6,549 nt of DNA from Saprospiraceae bacterium. Its GTDB lineage: Bacteria; Bacteroidota; Bacteroidia; Chitinophagales; Saprospiraceae. The notes under the pieces were generated by a model. It did not search any database, was not told the DNA's origin, and saw only the letters and a list, made by a program, of their open reading frames with translations. The translations under genes and the position numbers were made by a program. The stretch covers positions 1-6,549 of the forward strand of contig JALZVB010000102.1 of NCBI GenBank assembly GCA_023300835.1, written 5' to 3'. Positions 1-6,549 of the stretch are shown here, piece after piece; position 1 is the first letter of the stretch, and each line of letters starts with the position of its first letter.

Positions 1-59
1 AGGTGATTCTCATCCGCTTCGCTACTGAGACCAAATTTGATTCTTCATTCCATGCTTAT

Positions 60-89
60 TTTCTTTAGCCATTTGCATGTCTAAAGAAA
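60..89. repeat. 9-bp inverted repeat forming a hairpin
   Basis: The arm TTTCTTTAG (60-68) is perfectly complementary to CTAAAGAAA (81-89). Inside the 12-base loop, CAT (70-72) can pair with ATG (77-79) around TTGC, after one mismatch. The result is a 30-base stem-loop. Neither strand has a T run directly after it, so it is not a standard intrinsic terminator. It could be the 3' hairpin of a transcript from a gene left of the window, or a protein-binding dyad. The pairing is seen directly; the role is not known. Confidence 0.5.
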
Positions 90-236
90 CGCAATTCCAA
101 TTGATCAAATTCTATCACTGGTGAACAACCAATTTGGCTTCGAAATTTATTTCATTAGTAACTTATACAATAAGTAATCTATAGAGTCTTTACTCTCACA
201 ACTCCTTATAATAACCGCCGTTCCAAATACTAAATG

Positions 237-244
237 TACTTTTG
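237..244 (+). promoter_or_regulatory. Possible Bacteroidota -7 promoter box for rlmF
   Basis: TACTTTTG matches the Bacteroidota -7 consensus TAnnTTTG exactly. It lies about 70 bases before the likely rlmF start, which would give a 5' leader of roughly 60 bases. No TTG or TTTG -33 element is seen at the expected distance upstream (around 210-220), so the call rests on one box. An eight-base motif with six fixed positions can easily arise by chance in AT-rich DNA. Confidence 0.3.
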
Positions 245-312
245 TTAATTGATAAGCGAATCAAGCATTTAGACCATATAATTCCAGTGTAGAATTTCAA
301 TTGACCCAAAAT

Positions 313-1266
313 ATGCCCATTAAAATGTCAGAAAATAAATTACACGATAAAAGTCGACACAATAACCCTTACGATTTTGATAAGTTATCTACAGCTAATA
401 AAAATCTTAAAGATTTTATTACCAAGAATAAAAATGGGCAAGATTCTATAGATTTTGGAAATCAGATTGCTGTAAGGGAACTCAATAAGGCGATTCTTAT
501 GGCACATTATGACATTAAATATTGGGATTTTCCAGACGAAGCATTATGCCCTGCCGTTCCTGGTCGAGCAGAATATTTACATCATATTGCTGATCTACTT
601 TCTAAGGATACCCATAGAAACCAAGCGCCAAAAGGTGATAAAGTTTCAATCCTAGACATAGGAACAGGTGCTACGCTTATCTATCCGCTGATAGGTCACC
701 AGCAGTATGGTTGGTCATTTGTAGGGAGTGAGATAAATCCTACTTCTTATGTGTCTGCACAGAAGATCATTACTGAGAATAAGTTTACTGAAAATCAGAT
801 TAAGGTTATAAAGCAAGAAGATACAGCTCACATTTTTAGAAATGTAATAGATGACAAATTGCTATTTGATGCTGTAGTATGTAATCCACCATTCCACAGA
901 TCTAAGGCAGAAGCTGAAGAGCATACTAAGCGTAAATGGCTCAATCTGGGGCATACTAAGAGTAAGCGATACCTGAATTTTGGTGGCCAAAGTTCTGAGT
1001 TGTGGTATCCAGGAGGCGAGAGATCGTTTATACAAGGCATGGTGCGAGAGAGTTCAGACTTTAAGAAACAGGTACTTTGGTTTACATCCCTAGTTTCTAA
1101 GAAAGAAAACATTTCCCACATCATGCATGCTGCAGAAAAGTCTCAAGCAGAAGAAGCCATTGAAATTGAACTTGTCATAGGAAATAAAAACTCTAGGGTT
1201 ATCTGTTGGACTTTCTGGAAAGAAAAAGACCGCAAGAAATGGGGCGATTATAGGTGGACTAAGTAA
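313..1266 (+). CDS. rlmF: 23S rRNA (adenine(1618)-N(6))-methyltransferase RlmF
   Basis: This enzyme transfers a methyl group from S-adenosylmethionine to N6 of adenine 1618 of 23S rRNA, in the cytoplasm during large-subunit assembly. Counting from ATG 313, it has 317 residues (E. coli RlmF about 308). Family landmarks in order are RHNNPYDF (15-22), GQDSIDF (42-48), CPAVPGRAEYLHH (79-91), the SAM-binding LDIGTG (114-119), the acidic GSE (138-140), the catalytic N6-adenine motif NPPFH (191-195), and the RlmF-typical NFGGQ (222-226) plus ELWYPGGE (229-236). The frame is open back to TTG 301 (in-frame stop at 253-255). I prefer ATG 313 over the rare TTG. ATG 325 is also possible, since it gives MSENK, which resembles the start of the E. 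coli protein as I recall it. No clear Shine-Dalgarno sequence precedes any of them. It appears to be a single-gene unit, with 151 bases before the next gene. Confidence 0.95.
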   Translation: MPIKMSENKLHDKSRHNNPYDFDKLSTANKNLKDFITKNKNGQDSIDFGNQIAVRELNKAILMAHYDIKYWDFPDEALCPAVPGRAEYLHHIADLLSKDTHRNQAPKGDKVSILDIGTGATLIYPLIGHQQYGWSFVGSEINPTSYVSAQKIITENKFTENQIKVIKQEDTAHIFRNVIDDKLLFDAVVCNPPFHRSKAEAEEHTKRKWLNLGHTKSKRYLNFGGQSSELWYPGGERSFIQGMVRESSDFKKQVLWFTSLVSKKENISHIMHAAEKSQAEEAIEIELVIGNKNSRVICWTFWKEKDRKKWGDYRWTK

Positions 1267-1417
1267 TTCTAAATAAATGAAACTGCTACCAGGTTGAATG
1301 TCTTTCATACAATTCATCCAAGTAACGATAGCATTTGACGAAAATAATTATAAAACCTTGTGGAGATATCCTCTTGAGGTCGTTAATACATATATTGCAT
1401 TCGTATAATATAAGTAT

Positions 1418-3874
1418 ATGAGAGTTTTTGTTTTAGTCTTAGCTTTTGTCTTGCAATCTATGGGTTTACTGATAAGTCAGAATACGGCTCAGAAAACATT
1501 AGCTGCATCCAAAATAAAGGCAGAGATTACTATTGACGGTATCATAGATGAAGCAGAATGGTCGCAATCTGCTATCGCAGATGGATTTGTAACGATATCG
1601 CCTAGCGTAGGCAAAACACCAGATAAGCCTACTACGGTTAGAGTATTATACGATAACGATGCTGTATACATATCAGCAGATATGCCAGAAGTTTCTCGGG
1701 ACAGTATTCTTACACAACTTACACAACGAGATCAAGTAGGAAATACAGATGCATTTTTTATTCTCTTAGATACCTACGGCAATGGAAACGACGGTGTCGT
1801 ATTTGTTCTAGGTGCCAATGGCGTTCAATATGATGCGACCAAAGGAAATGACGGAGATGAGGATAGCAATTGGGATGCCGTGTGGGAAAGTGCCGTACAC
1901 CTTACAGATACGGGTTGGAGCTGTGAGATAGCTTTACCTTATTCAGCACTGCGTTTTCCAGGTGGAGATACACAAGAGTGGACTATCAATTTTATTAGAT
2001 TACAACGTCGGCTAAATGCGCAATCAGCGTGGTCACCTCTTGATCCAGAAATAGATGGCATCTTTACGCAAAGTGGAAAGTTAACTGAACTCAATGACAT
2101 CAAATCTCCACTGCGACTATCATTATCTCCTTACCTCACAACCTACGTCACACATCTTCATGATCAGAATGCAGATCCTATCAATAGTACGGGTTCGTCT
2201 TATAGTGCAGGTCTAGATTTAAAGTATGGCTTGACGGATGCTTTCACTTTAGATATGACTTTGATACCAGATTTTGGGCAGGTAGAATCAGACGACTTGG
2301 TTGTTAATCTTTCGCCATTTGAAGTAGAATTATCAGAGAAGCGGCCTTTCTTTACTGAGGGCCTAGAGTTGTTTTCTAAAGCGGATATTTTTTATACAAG
2401 AAGAGTAGGTGGAACTGCACTCAATCACTATGATGTAGGAGATAATCTAGCTAATAATGAAGAGGTTCTGATAAATCCCCAAAGACCTCAACTGTTAAAC
2501 GCTACAAAAGTATCTGGCAGGACTTCCAATGGATTAGGAATAGGTGTTTTTAATGCGCTAGAGGCAAAGACAGAAGCGGTAATAAGGAATAATGAAACCC
2601 GATCTGAAAAGACTATTGTCACTCAACCACTGACAAATTATAACGTTATTGTCCTTGACAAAAATATGAGACACAACTCATCAATCTCTCTCATTAATAC
2701 CAACGTATGGCGAAAAGGCGCAGAATTCTATGATGCCAATGTAATAGGAACTGACTTTAATTTGAAAAACAAAAACCAAACCTATAGTCTCAATGGTTTA
2801 GGCGCATACTCTAATAAATCATTTTCAGGTCAAGACAATATTAAAGGCCATCAATTAGAAATTGAACTCGCCAAGATAGCTGGCACATTCCGTTACTTTG
2901 CTGAGTACGAGGAGATTAGTGCGGATTATGATCACAATGATTTAGGTTTTTTGAGAAATGGGAATGTCTCTAATTTAGAAGTAGGGGTTTCTTACAATAT
3001 CCTTAAGCCCACATGGAAAATAAACAGGGCTGAATTTTGGCTTAACCATACTTATTCCAGACTTTATCAACCGAGCACCTACACTGACAATAGTGCTAGC
3101 GGTGGCTTATTTGCCGAGACTAATGGATTTTGGAATATCAACATGTGGTTCAATTTAGCTTCCGCAAAAAAGGATTTCTTCGAACCTCGAACTGACGATT
3201 TCTCAAGATTTGTAACAAGACCTGGTTTCAAGAATATTGGGATGTCGATAGGAACTGACAATAGAAAGAAATTCAGGTTACAGCTCAACAGTAACATATA
3301 TACAATAGACGAAGAAGGCAGATGGGGTTATTCTTATGGACTCACGCCGCAATATAGGTTCTCAGATAAGTTCTCGATAGAATGCAATTATAGGTACAAC
3401 ATACAATATGATGATACAGGATGGGTTGGAGATGGTGATAATGGAGAAATTTACCTAGGTCAGAGAGACTACAGAAATATAAATACTCTGGTAGGTGTAA
3501 AATATATCTTCACAAAAGACATCGGACTCAATCTGAGAATTAGACATGACTGGACGACTGCTGCTTACAACACTTTTCACGAAATACAAGCTGATGGTAG
3601 CCTACCCCTTTCTACATATAGAGATGATCTTGATTTCAGTAACAGCTTTTTGAATATAGACTTTGGATTCAACTGGCGTTTTGCGAGGGGAAGTGATTTA
3701 AGCTTTGTTTGGAAAACCAGTATCTCTGGAGGATTTGATGGCAATACAATTGACTTCCGTAATCGGTCTTACCTTGATGGTGTTTCTGCACTAGCAGAGT
3801 TGCCGCAACAAAATTCACTATCTCTGAGAATCACATACTACCTTGATCAACAAAACCTGGCCAACTGGTTCTAA
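1418..3874 (+). CDS. DUF5916 outer-membrane beta-barrel protein with CBM9-like N-terminal domain
   Basis: The 818-residue protein has a signal peptide (hydrophobic residues about 3-19, likely cleavage near 20-25, no lipobox cysteine). A CBM9-like domain spans roughly 33-215, recognisable by ITIDGIIDEAEW (37-48), VRVLYDNDAVYI and WDAVWESAVHL (152-162). A DUF5916 region follows from about 230. Its conserved core is LIPDFGQVESDD (282-293) then NLSPFEVELSEKRPFFTEG (297-315) and the arginine pair in FYTRRVGG. The C-terminal half is rich in alternating aromatic/polar strands and ends in a strand closing with phenylalanine, as expected of an outer-membrane barrel. CBM9 domains bind carbohydrate in xylanases, but here binding is only inferred. 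The family has no established reaction that I know of, and many such proteins are loosely named hydrolase or carbohydrate-binding protein. The length is normal and the frame is intact. No strong promoter or Shine-Dalgarno sequence is visible upstream. The esterase gene follows 39 bases later. Confidence 0.88.
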   Translation: MRVFVLVLAFVLQSMGLLISQNTAQKTLAASKIKAEITIDGIIDEAEWSQSAIADGFVTISPSVGKTPDKPTTVRVLYDNDAVYISADMPEVSRDSILTQLTQRDQVGNTDAFFILLDTYGNGNDGVVFVLGANGVQYDATKGNDGDEDSNWDAVWESAVHLTDTGWSCEIALPYSALRFPGGDTQEWTINFIRLQRRLNAQSAWSPLDPEIDGIFTQSGKLTELNDIKSPLRLSLSPYLTTYVTHLHDQNADPINSTGSSYSAGLDLKYGLTDAFTLDMTLIPDFGQVESDDLVVNLSPFEVELSEKRPFFTEGLELFSKADIFYTRRVGGTALNHYDVGDNLANNEEVLINPQRPQLLNATKVSGRTSNGLGIGVFNALEAKTEAVIRNNETRSEKTIVTQPLTNYNVIVLDKNMRHNSSISLINTNVWRKGAEFYDANVIGTDFNLKNKNQTYSLNGLGAYSNKSFSGQDNIKGHQLEIELAKIAGTFRYFAEYEEISADYDHNDLGFLRNGNVSNLEVGVSYNILKPTWKINRAEFWLNHTYSRLYQPSTYTDNSASGGLFAETNGFWNINMWFNLASAKKDFFEPRTDDFSRFVTRPGFKNIGMSIGTDNRKKFRLQLNSNIYTIDEEGRWGYSYGLTPQYRFSDKFSIECNYRYNIQYDDTGWVGDGDNGEIYLGQRDYRNINTLVGVKYIFTKDIGLNLRIRHDWTTAAYNTFHEIQADGSLPLSTYRDDLDFSNSFLNIDFGFNWRFARGSDLSFVWKTSISGGFDGNTIDFRNRSYLDGVSALAELPQQNSLSLRITYYLDQQNLANWF

Positions 3875-3913
3875 TTTTTTATTAGTTTAAATTTTAATGC
3901 TACCTTAGTTACC

Positions 3914-4486
3914 ATGAGCAATAGCCATAATATAGTATGCCTAGGTGATAGTCTAACAGAAGCATATATTATAAACAATAAAGATTGCTGGGTAGAATTA
4001 CTACAAGCTAAACTCCCTCAAAATTTTATAAATAGTGGAATTTCTGGCGATACGACGGCGGGAATGTTGAGCCGGTTTACAAGTATGGTTGTTACACATA
4101 AGCCGAGTCATGTAATTATCATGGGTGGAACAAATGATGTTTTGATGGACCTCCCTTTCAATCTGATAATAAGTAACATTGTTGCGATGAGTCGGCAGGC
4201 TAAGTACCACAATATCATTCCTATAATTGGTATACCCCCTCCATTCCACCTACTAGATGTAGACTATGGAACTAATATATTTCTAGAGAACACAACCCAA
4301 TCTCATCTTATCTCTAATTATCAAAAAAAGCTAGTATCGCATGTAATGGAAGATGATCAGATAAGTATCGATTTTTCTGTGGACATGGATTCTTCATGCT
4401 TTCTTAGCGATGGGTTGCATCCTAACGAAAAAGGGCATGCTTTAATGCATGAAAGAGTGATGGCTGTTTTAACAACGGCCCTATAG
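3914..4486 (+). CDS. SGNH/GDSL-family hydrolase (TesA-like esterase or lysophospholipase)
   Basis: This is a 190-residue serine hydrolase of the SGNH fold. Block I is GDSLTEAY with nucleophile Ser13. Block II is NSGISGDTT with oxyanion Gly45. Block III is GGTND with Asn74. Block V is DGLHPN with Asp166 and His169. The spacing closely follows E. coli TesA (thioesterase I/lysophospholipase L1), so an ester or thioester of an acyl or acetyl group is the probable substrate, but it cannot be specified. Unlike TesA there is no signal peptide: block I begins at residue 11, so the enzyme is predicted to be cytoplasmic. ATG 3914 is the only ATG, GTG or TTG start in frame after the stop at 3872-3874. 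The gap from the DUF5916 gene is 39 bases with no convincing terminator, so co-transcription is possible. A strong hairpin about 115 bases downstream would end the transcript. Confidence 0.92.
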   Translation: MSNSHNIVCLGDSLTEAYIINNKDCWVELLQAKLPQNFINSGISGDTTAGMLSRFTSMVVTHKPSHVIIMGGTNDVLMDLPFNLIISNIVAMSRQAKYHNIIPIIGIPPPFHLLDVDYGTNIFLENTTQSHLISNYQKKLVSHVMEDDQISIDFSVDMDSSCFLSDGLHPNEKGHALMHERVMAVLTTAL

Positions 4487-4601
4487 TTTATATGATGATT
4501 ATTAATGATCTGTCTAAATTTTTACATTGAAATGAACATAGTATTGTATGTCAAGCAAGCTGTTACCATAGCTAGAATGAACCCTCTGTCAGCCGAAATA
4601 A

Positions 4602-4642
4602 AAAAAGCCCTGTAAGTTAGTCAATGACTTACAGGGCTTTTT
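4602..4642. terminator. Strong bidirectional intrinsic terminator
   Basis: The arm AAAAAGCCCTGTAAGT (4602-4617) pairs perfectly with ACTTACAGGGCTTTTT (4627-4642) around a 9-base loop. That gives a 16-bp stem with a GC-rich middle, and the A and T runs at its base supply a U tract in either direction. On the + strand it lies about 115 bases after the esterase stop. On the - strand it lies about 160 bases after the ppk1 stop and only two bases beyond the tRNA-like remnant. It probably stops transcription from both sides. The close placement also fits an origin as the terminator of a former - strand tRNA gene. Confidence 0.85.
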
Positions 4643-4644
4643 GT

Positions 4645-4711
4645 TGCGGAGCCACGGCTTGAACCTACAACCTTAGATGTATTATCCCAGATGGTTAACA
4701 ATTTCTCCATT
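4645..4711 (-). pseudogene. Degenerate tRNA-like sequence (tRNA remnant)
   Basis: Read on the - strand, the segment ends in CTCCGCA (4651-4645), a typical tRNA 3' acceptor. It is preceded by GGTTCAAGCC (4665-4656), a textbook T-loop box. Further upstream is GTTAACCATCTGG, which resembles a D-arm/anticodon-arm junction. The 5' end AATGGAG (4711-4705) can pair with the acceptor at five of seven positions, counting one wobble. It is not a working tRNA as read: it is only about 67 bases, the T-stem has two mismatches, the D-arm region is shortened, and the anticodon loop lacks the usual T at position 33. An old tRNA gene that has decayed, or a tRNA fragment left by an integrated element, would both fit. 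A chance resemblance cannot be fully excluded. Confidence 0.4.
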
Positions 4712-4799
4712 CTGAAATATATCTTGTCCTTAATATCTTATTTCATTATCTTTCGACGTAATTAAAAATAGACTTCAACTAATAATACTACTTATTCTA

Positions 4800-6549
4800 T
4801 TACTCACTTAGATACTGGTATATCTTATTCTGACTGCTACTATTAGAATCCCCTTCTTCACTTATGTACTCATTAGGTTGGGAAGAACGAATAACCCTAG
4901 CCTTTATGTTATCATTTAACTGTAAGTCAATCGTACGACGGATCCTAGAGAACACATCTTTGTCTTTTATGGGGACCATAACCTCTATCCTATGATCAAG
5001 ATTTCTAGTCATCCAGTCGGCAGAGCCAATATACATAAGATCATCACCTCCATTAGCAAAAATATATACTCTGGAGTGCTCTAAAAACCTATCGACAATT
5101 GAAATGACTTTGATGTTTTCACTTAAGTCTTTAACTCCAGGTACAAGACAACATATTCCCCTTACAATAAGCTGAATAGTTACACCAGCATTAGATGCCT
5201 GGTATAACTTTTTTATCATATCTCTATCTTGGAGGCTATTCATCTTTAATACAATAGATGCCTTTTTACCTCTCTCAGCATTCTCAATTTCTTTCTCTAT
5301 TAATTTTAGGAAAGTAGATCTTGTATTAAACGGTGATATCAAGAGTCTTTTAACTTTAGGAACGATAAGCTTACCTTCTAAAATTTCAAAGACTTGATTG
5401 AGTTCTTTTGTTATTTTTTTATCAGCAGTCATTAAGCCAATATCTGTATATACTTTTGAGGTATTCTCATTAAAGTTACCTGTACTTATATACCCATAAG
5501 CTCTTTTGCCGAGCAATTCTTTACGTTCTATGTACAGTATTTTTGAGTGCACTTTAATACCTGGATAAGAGTAGATCACATTGGCACCAGCTGCTTTTAG
5601 TTTTTCTCCCCAATAGATATTATTAGATTCATCGAACCTTGCTTTAGTTTCAATAAATACGCAAACCTGTTTACCATTTTCTACTGCTTTTAATAAAGCG
5701 ATAGCAATTTGCGATTCTTTAGAAACACGGTATAGAGTCATTTTGATAGTAGCTACTTCCTTTCCAGTAGCCGCCTCTTGCACTAATCTTAATACTTCTG
5801 TAAAAGACTCATAAGGAAAAAACAGTACTCTGTCTTTCTTTCTCATGGCTTGAAAAAGGCAATCAAAACAAGTTAGTTCTTTAGATCTTAAGGGATCTAA
5901 CTTTTCAAACTTAAGAGCTGGTAGATCTGGTAATGGGAACGCAAAGAAATCCCTAAGTTTCTGAAATCTACCACCGTAAACAATATCTATCGAAGATATT
6001 TCAAACTCTTTGAGTAATAGTTTGACTAATGCTTTAGGCATCGCATTGTCTATTACAGCAGTTGAAATTTGCCCAGTATCTCTGTTTGATAATGACTTTT
6101 CTATCTTATCTTTTAGGTTACCAGAATATTCATCATATATGTATAGTTCTGCATCCCTAGATACTTTTATGCTATAAAAGTCACCACCATATTTTTCAGC
6201 TAGACAGACTTTTATCAGGTCATCTAGAAAAATATACGTTGGGATTCCACAATGTGGTAATTTAATAAACCTAGACAATTCAGTAGGCAGCTCAAATAGT
6301 ATAAGGTTTTCTTCATTTTTTCCAGCGAGATAGACATCTCCAGATTTAACGAATAGTCTATCTTTTTCTGATATGAATTTTGATTTGGACTGCATGACTT
6401 TATCAACAGTGCTTTTAAAATATTGCTTACAAAAAGCAATCGTCTCCACATCAAAATCTTTAGCTAAAATGATCTTTACACCAGCTGCAGAAAGTTGCGG
6501 AAGTAATTTATTATAGAAAACATCATTGAATTCTGCTTCTAAATCATTT
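4800..6549 (-). CDS. ppk1: Polyphosphate kinase 1 (PPK1), 5' end outside the window
   Basis: PPK1 reversibly makes long-chain polyphosphate from ATP through a phosphohistidine intermediate, usually at the inner membrane. The frame is open to the right edge: 33 codons precede GTG 6449, encoding sequence such as NKLLPQLSAAGVKI that fits the PPK1 N-terminal domain, so that GTG is not the start. About 582 of an expected ~690 residues are present. Counting from the GTG codon, Arg241 (TLYRVSKES), Arg271 (ETKARFDESNNI), the phosphorylated His301 (GIKVHSKIL) and His458 (FLEHSRVYIF) match E. coli Arg375, Arg405, His435 and His592 with identical spacing. ISTGNFNENT and YIGSADWMTRNLDHR are further family landmarks in the two phospholipase-D-like C-terminal domains. 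The C-terminus is complete and ends with a short polar serine-rich tail (about 523-549). The catalytic core looks intact. The promoter and any partner gene, such as ppx, would lie outside the window. Confidence 0.96.
   Translation of the reverse strand, partial: NDLEAEFNDVFYNKLLPQLSAAGVKIILAKDFDVETIAFCKQYFKSTVDKVMQSKSKFISEKDRLFVKSGDVYLAGKNEENLILFELPTELSRFIKLPHCGIPTYIFLDDLIKVCLAEKYGGDFYSIKVSRDAELYIYDEYSGNLKDKIEKSLSNRDTGQISTAVIDNAMPKALVKLLLKEFEISSIDIVYGGRFQKLRDFFAFPLPDLPALKFEKLDPLRSKELTCFDCLFQAMRKKDRVLFFPYESFTEVLRLVQEAATGKEVATIKMTLYRVSKESQIAIALLKAVENGKQVCVFIETKARFDESNNIYWGEKLKAAGANVIYSYPGIKVHSKILYIERKELLGKRAYGYISTGNFNENTSKVYTDIGLMTADKKITKELNQVFEILEGKLIVPKVKRLLISPFNTRSTFLKLIEKEIENAERGKKASIVLKMNSLQDRDMIKKLYQASNAGVTIQLIVRGICCLVPGVKDLSENIKVISIVDRFLEHSRVYIFANGGDDLMYIGSADWMTRNLDHRIEVMVPIKDKDVFSRIRRTIDLQLNDNIKARVIRSSQPNEYISEEGDSNSSSQNKIYQYLSE

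Larger units (their letters stand above)
1..312. other. Region upstream of rlmF without a supportable gene
   Basis: All six frames are broken by stops and no convincing coding region is visible. Two short open stretches run off the left edge. One is a + strand frame from base 3 that ends at TAG 66-68 (21 residues). The other is a - strand frame with an ATG at 13-11 that leaves the window after four codons. Either could be the edge of a neighbouring gene, but both are too short to call. The stretch also contains an inverted repeat at 60-89 and a promoter-like box at 237-244, listed separately. It probably serves as the 5' regulatory region of rlmF. Confidence 0.6.
4487..4799. other. Convergent intergenic region between esterase and ppk1
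   Basis: This 313-base gap separates two genes that point at each other. It contains the terminator hairpin (4602-4642) and the tRNA-like remnant (4645-4711). The left part (4487-4600) holds only a 27-codon open frame, 4532-4615, that runs into the hairpin. The right part (4712-4799) is AT-rich, with no hairpin or motif that I could recognise. Confidence 0.7.

Noticed and set aside
1..68. Short open frames at the left edge: a 21-residue + strand tail ending at TAG 66-68, and a - strand ATG at 13-11.
   Set aside because: Too few codons are visible to tell a gene end from chance, and the two would conflict if both were real.
183..196. Small hairpin AGAGT-CTTT-ACTCT upstream of rlmF.
   Set aside because: Only five base pairs and no T run after it; such hairpins are common by chance.
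828..1317. - strand open frames opposite rlmF.
   Set aside because: They overlap a gene with full family motifs, have no recognisable domains, and look like antisense shadows.
1329..1409. Promoter-like motifs before the DUF5916 gene: TAGCATTTG at 1329 and TATAAT at 1404.
   Set aside because: The first has one base too many between TA and TTTG. The second would place transcription start almost on the start codon, and neither has a -33 partner at the right distance.
3871..3885. CTAAT-TTTTT-ATTAG hairpin just after the DUF5916 gene as a terminator.
   Set aside because: A five-pair stem that is nearly all A/T is too weak to count as an intrinsic terminator.
6447..6449. GTG as the start codon of ppk1.
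   Set aside because: The frame stays open to the window edge with PPK1-like sequence upstream, so the GTG encodes an internal valine.
6224..6454. A second - strand frame overlapping the visible start of ppk1.
   Set aside because: It overlaps well-conserved PPK1 coding sequence in another frame and encodes nothing recognisable.

Overview
The window looks like ordinary chromosome from a member of the Bacteroidota, most likely a marine-type flavobacterium. The evidence is the AT-rich DNA, the lack of clear Shine-Dalgarno sequences before the starts, a TAnnTTTG-like promoter box, and a DUF5916/CBM9-like outer-membrane protein of a kind characteristic of that phylum. The genus cannot be fixed from this sequence.

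Layout: bases 1-312 hold no supportable gene, only a hairpin-forming inverted repeat and a possible promoter. Three + strand genes follow: rlmF (23S rRNA adenine-1618 N6-methyltransferase), a large exported DUF5916 beta-barrel protein with a CBM9-like N-terminal domain, and a small SGNH/GDSL esterase 39 bases after it. From the right edge, on the - strand, runs polyphosphate kinase 1 (ppk1). Its first ~100 codons lie outside the window, and all four key catalytic residues checked are intact. The convergent gap between the esterase and ppk1 (4487-4799) contains a strong 16-bp terminator hairpin able to serve both strands. Next to it is a degenerate tRNA-like sequence on the - strand.

Functional links: the genes do not form an obvious pathway. 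rlmF is an rRNA-modification housekeeping gene and ppk1 is polyphosphate metabolism. The DUF5916 gene and the esterase could share a transcript, but one protein is predicted to be in the outer membrane and the other in the cytoplasm, so a joint function is not evident. I found no CRISPR array, insertion sequence, transposase, toxin-antitoxin pair or defence gene. The least explained parts are the tRNA-like remnant beside the terminator and the uncharacterised DUF5916 protein.
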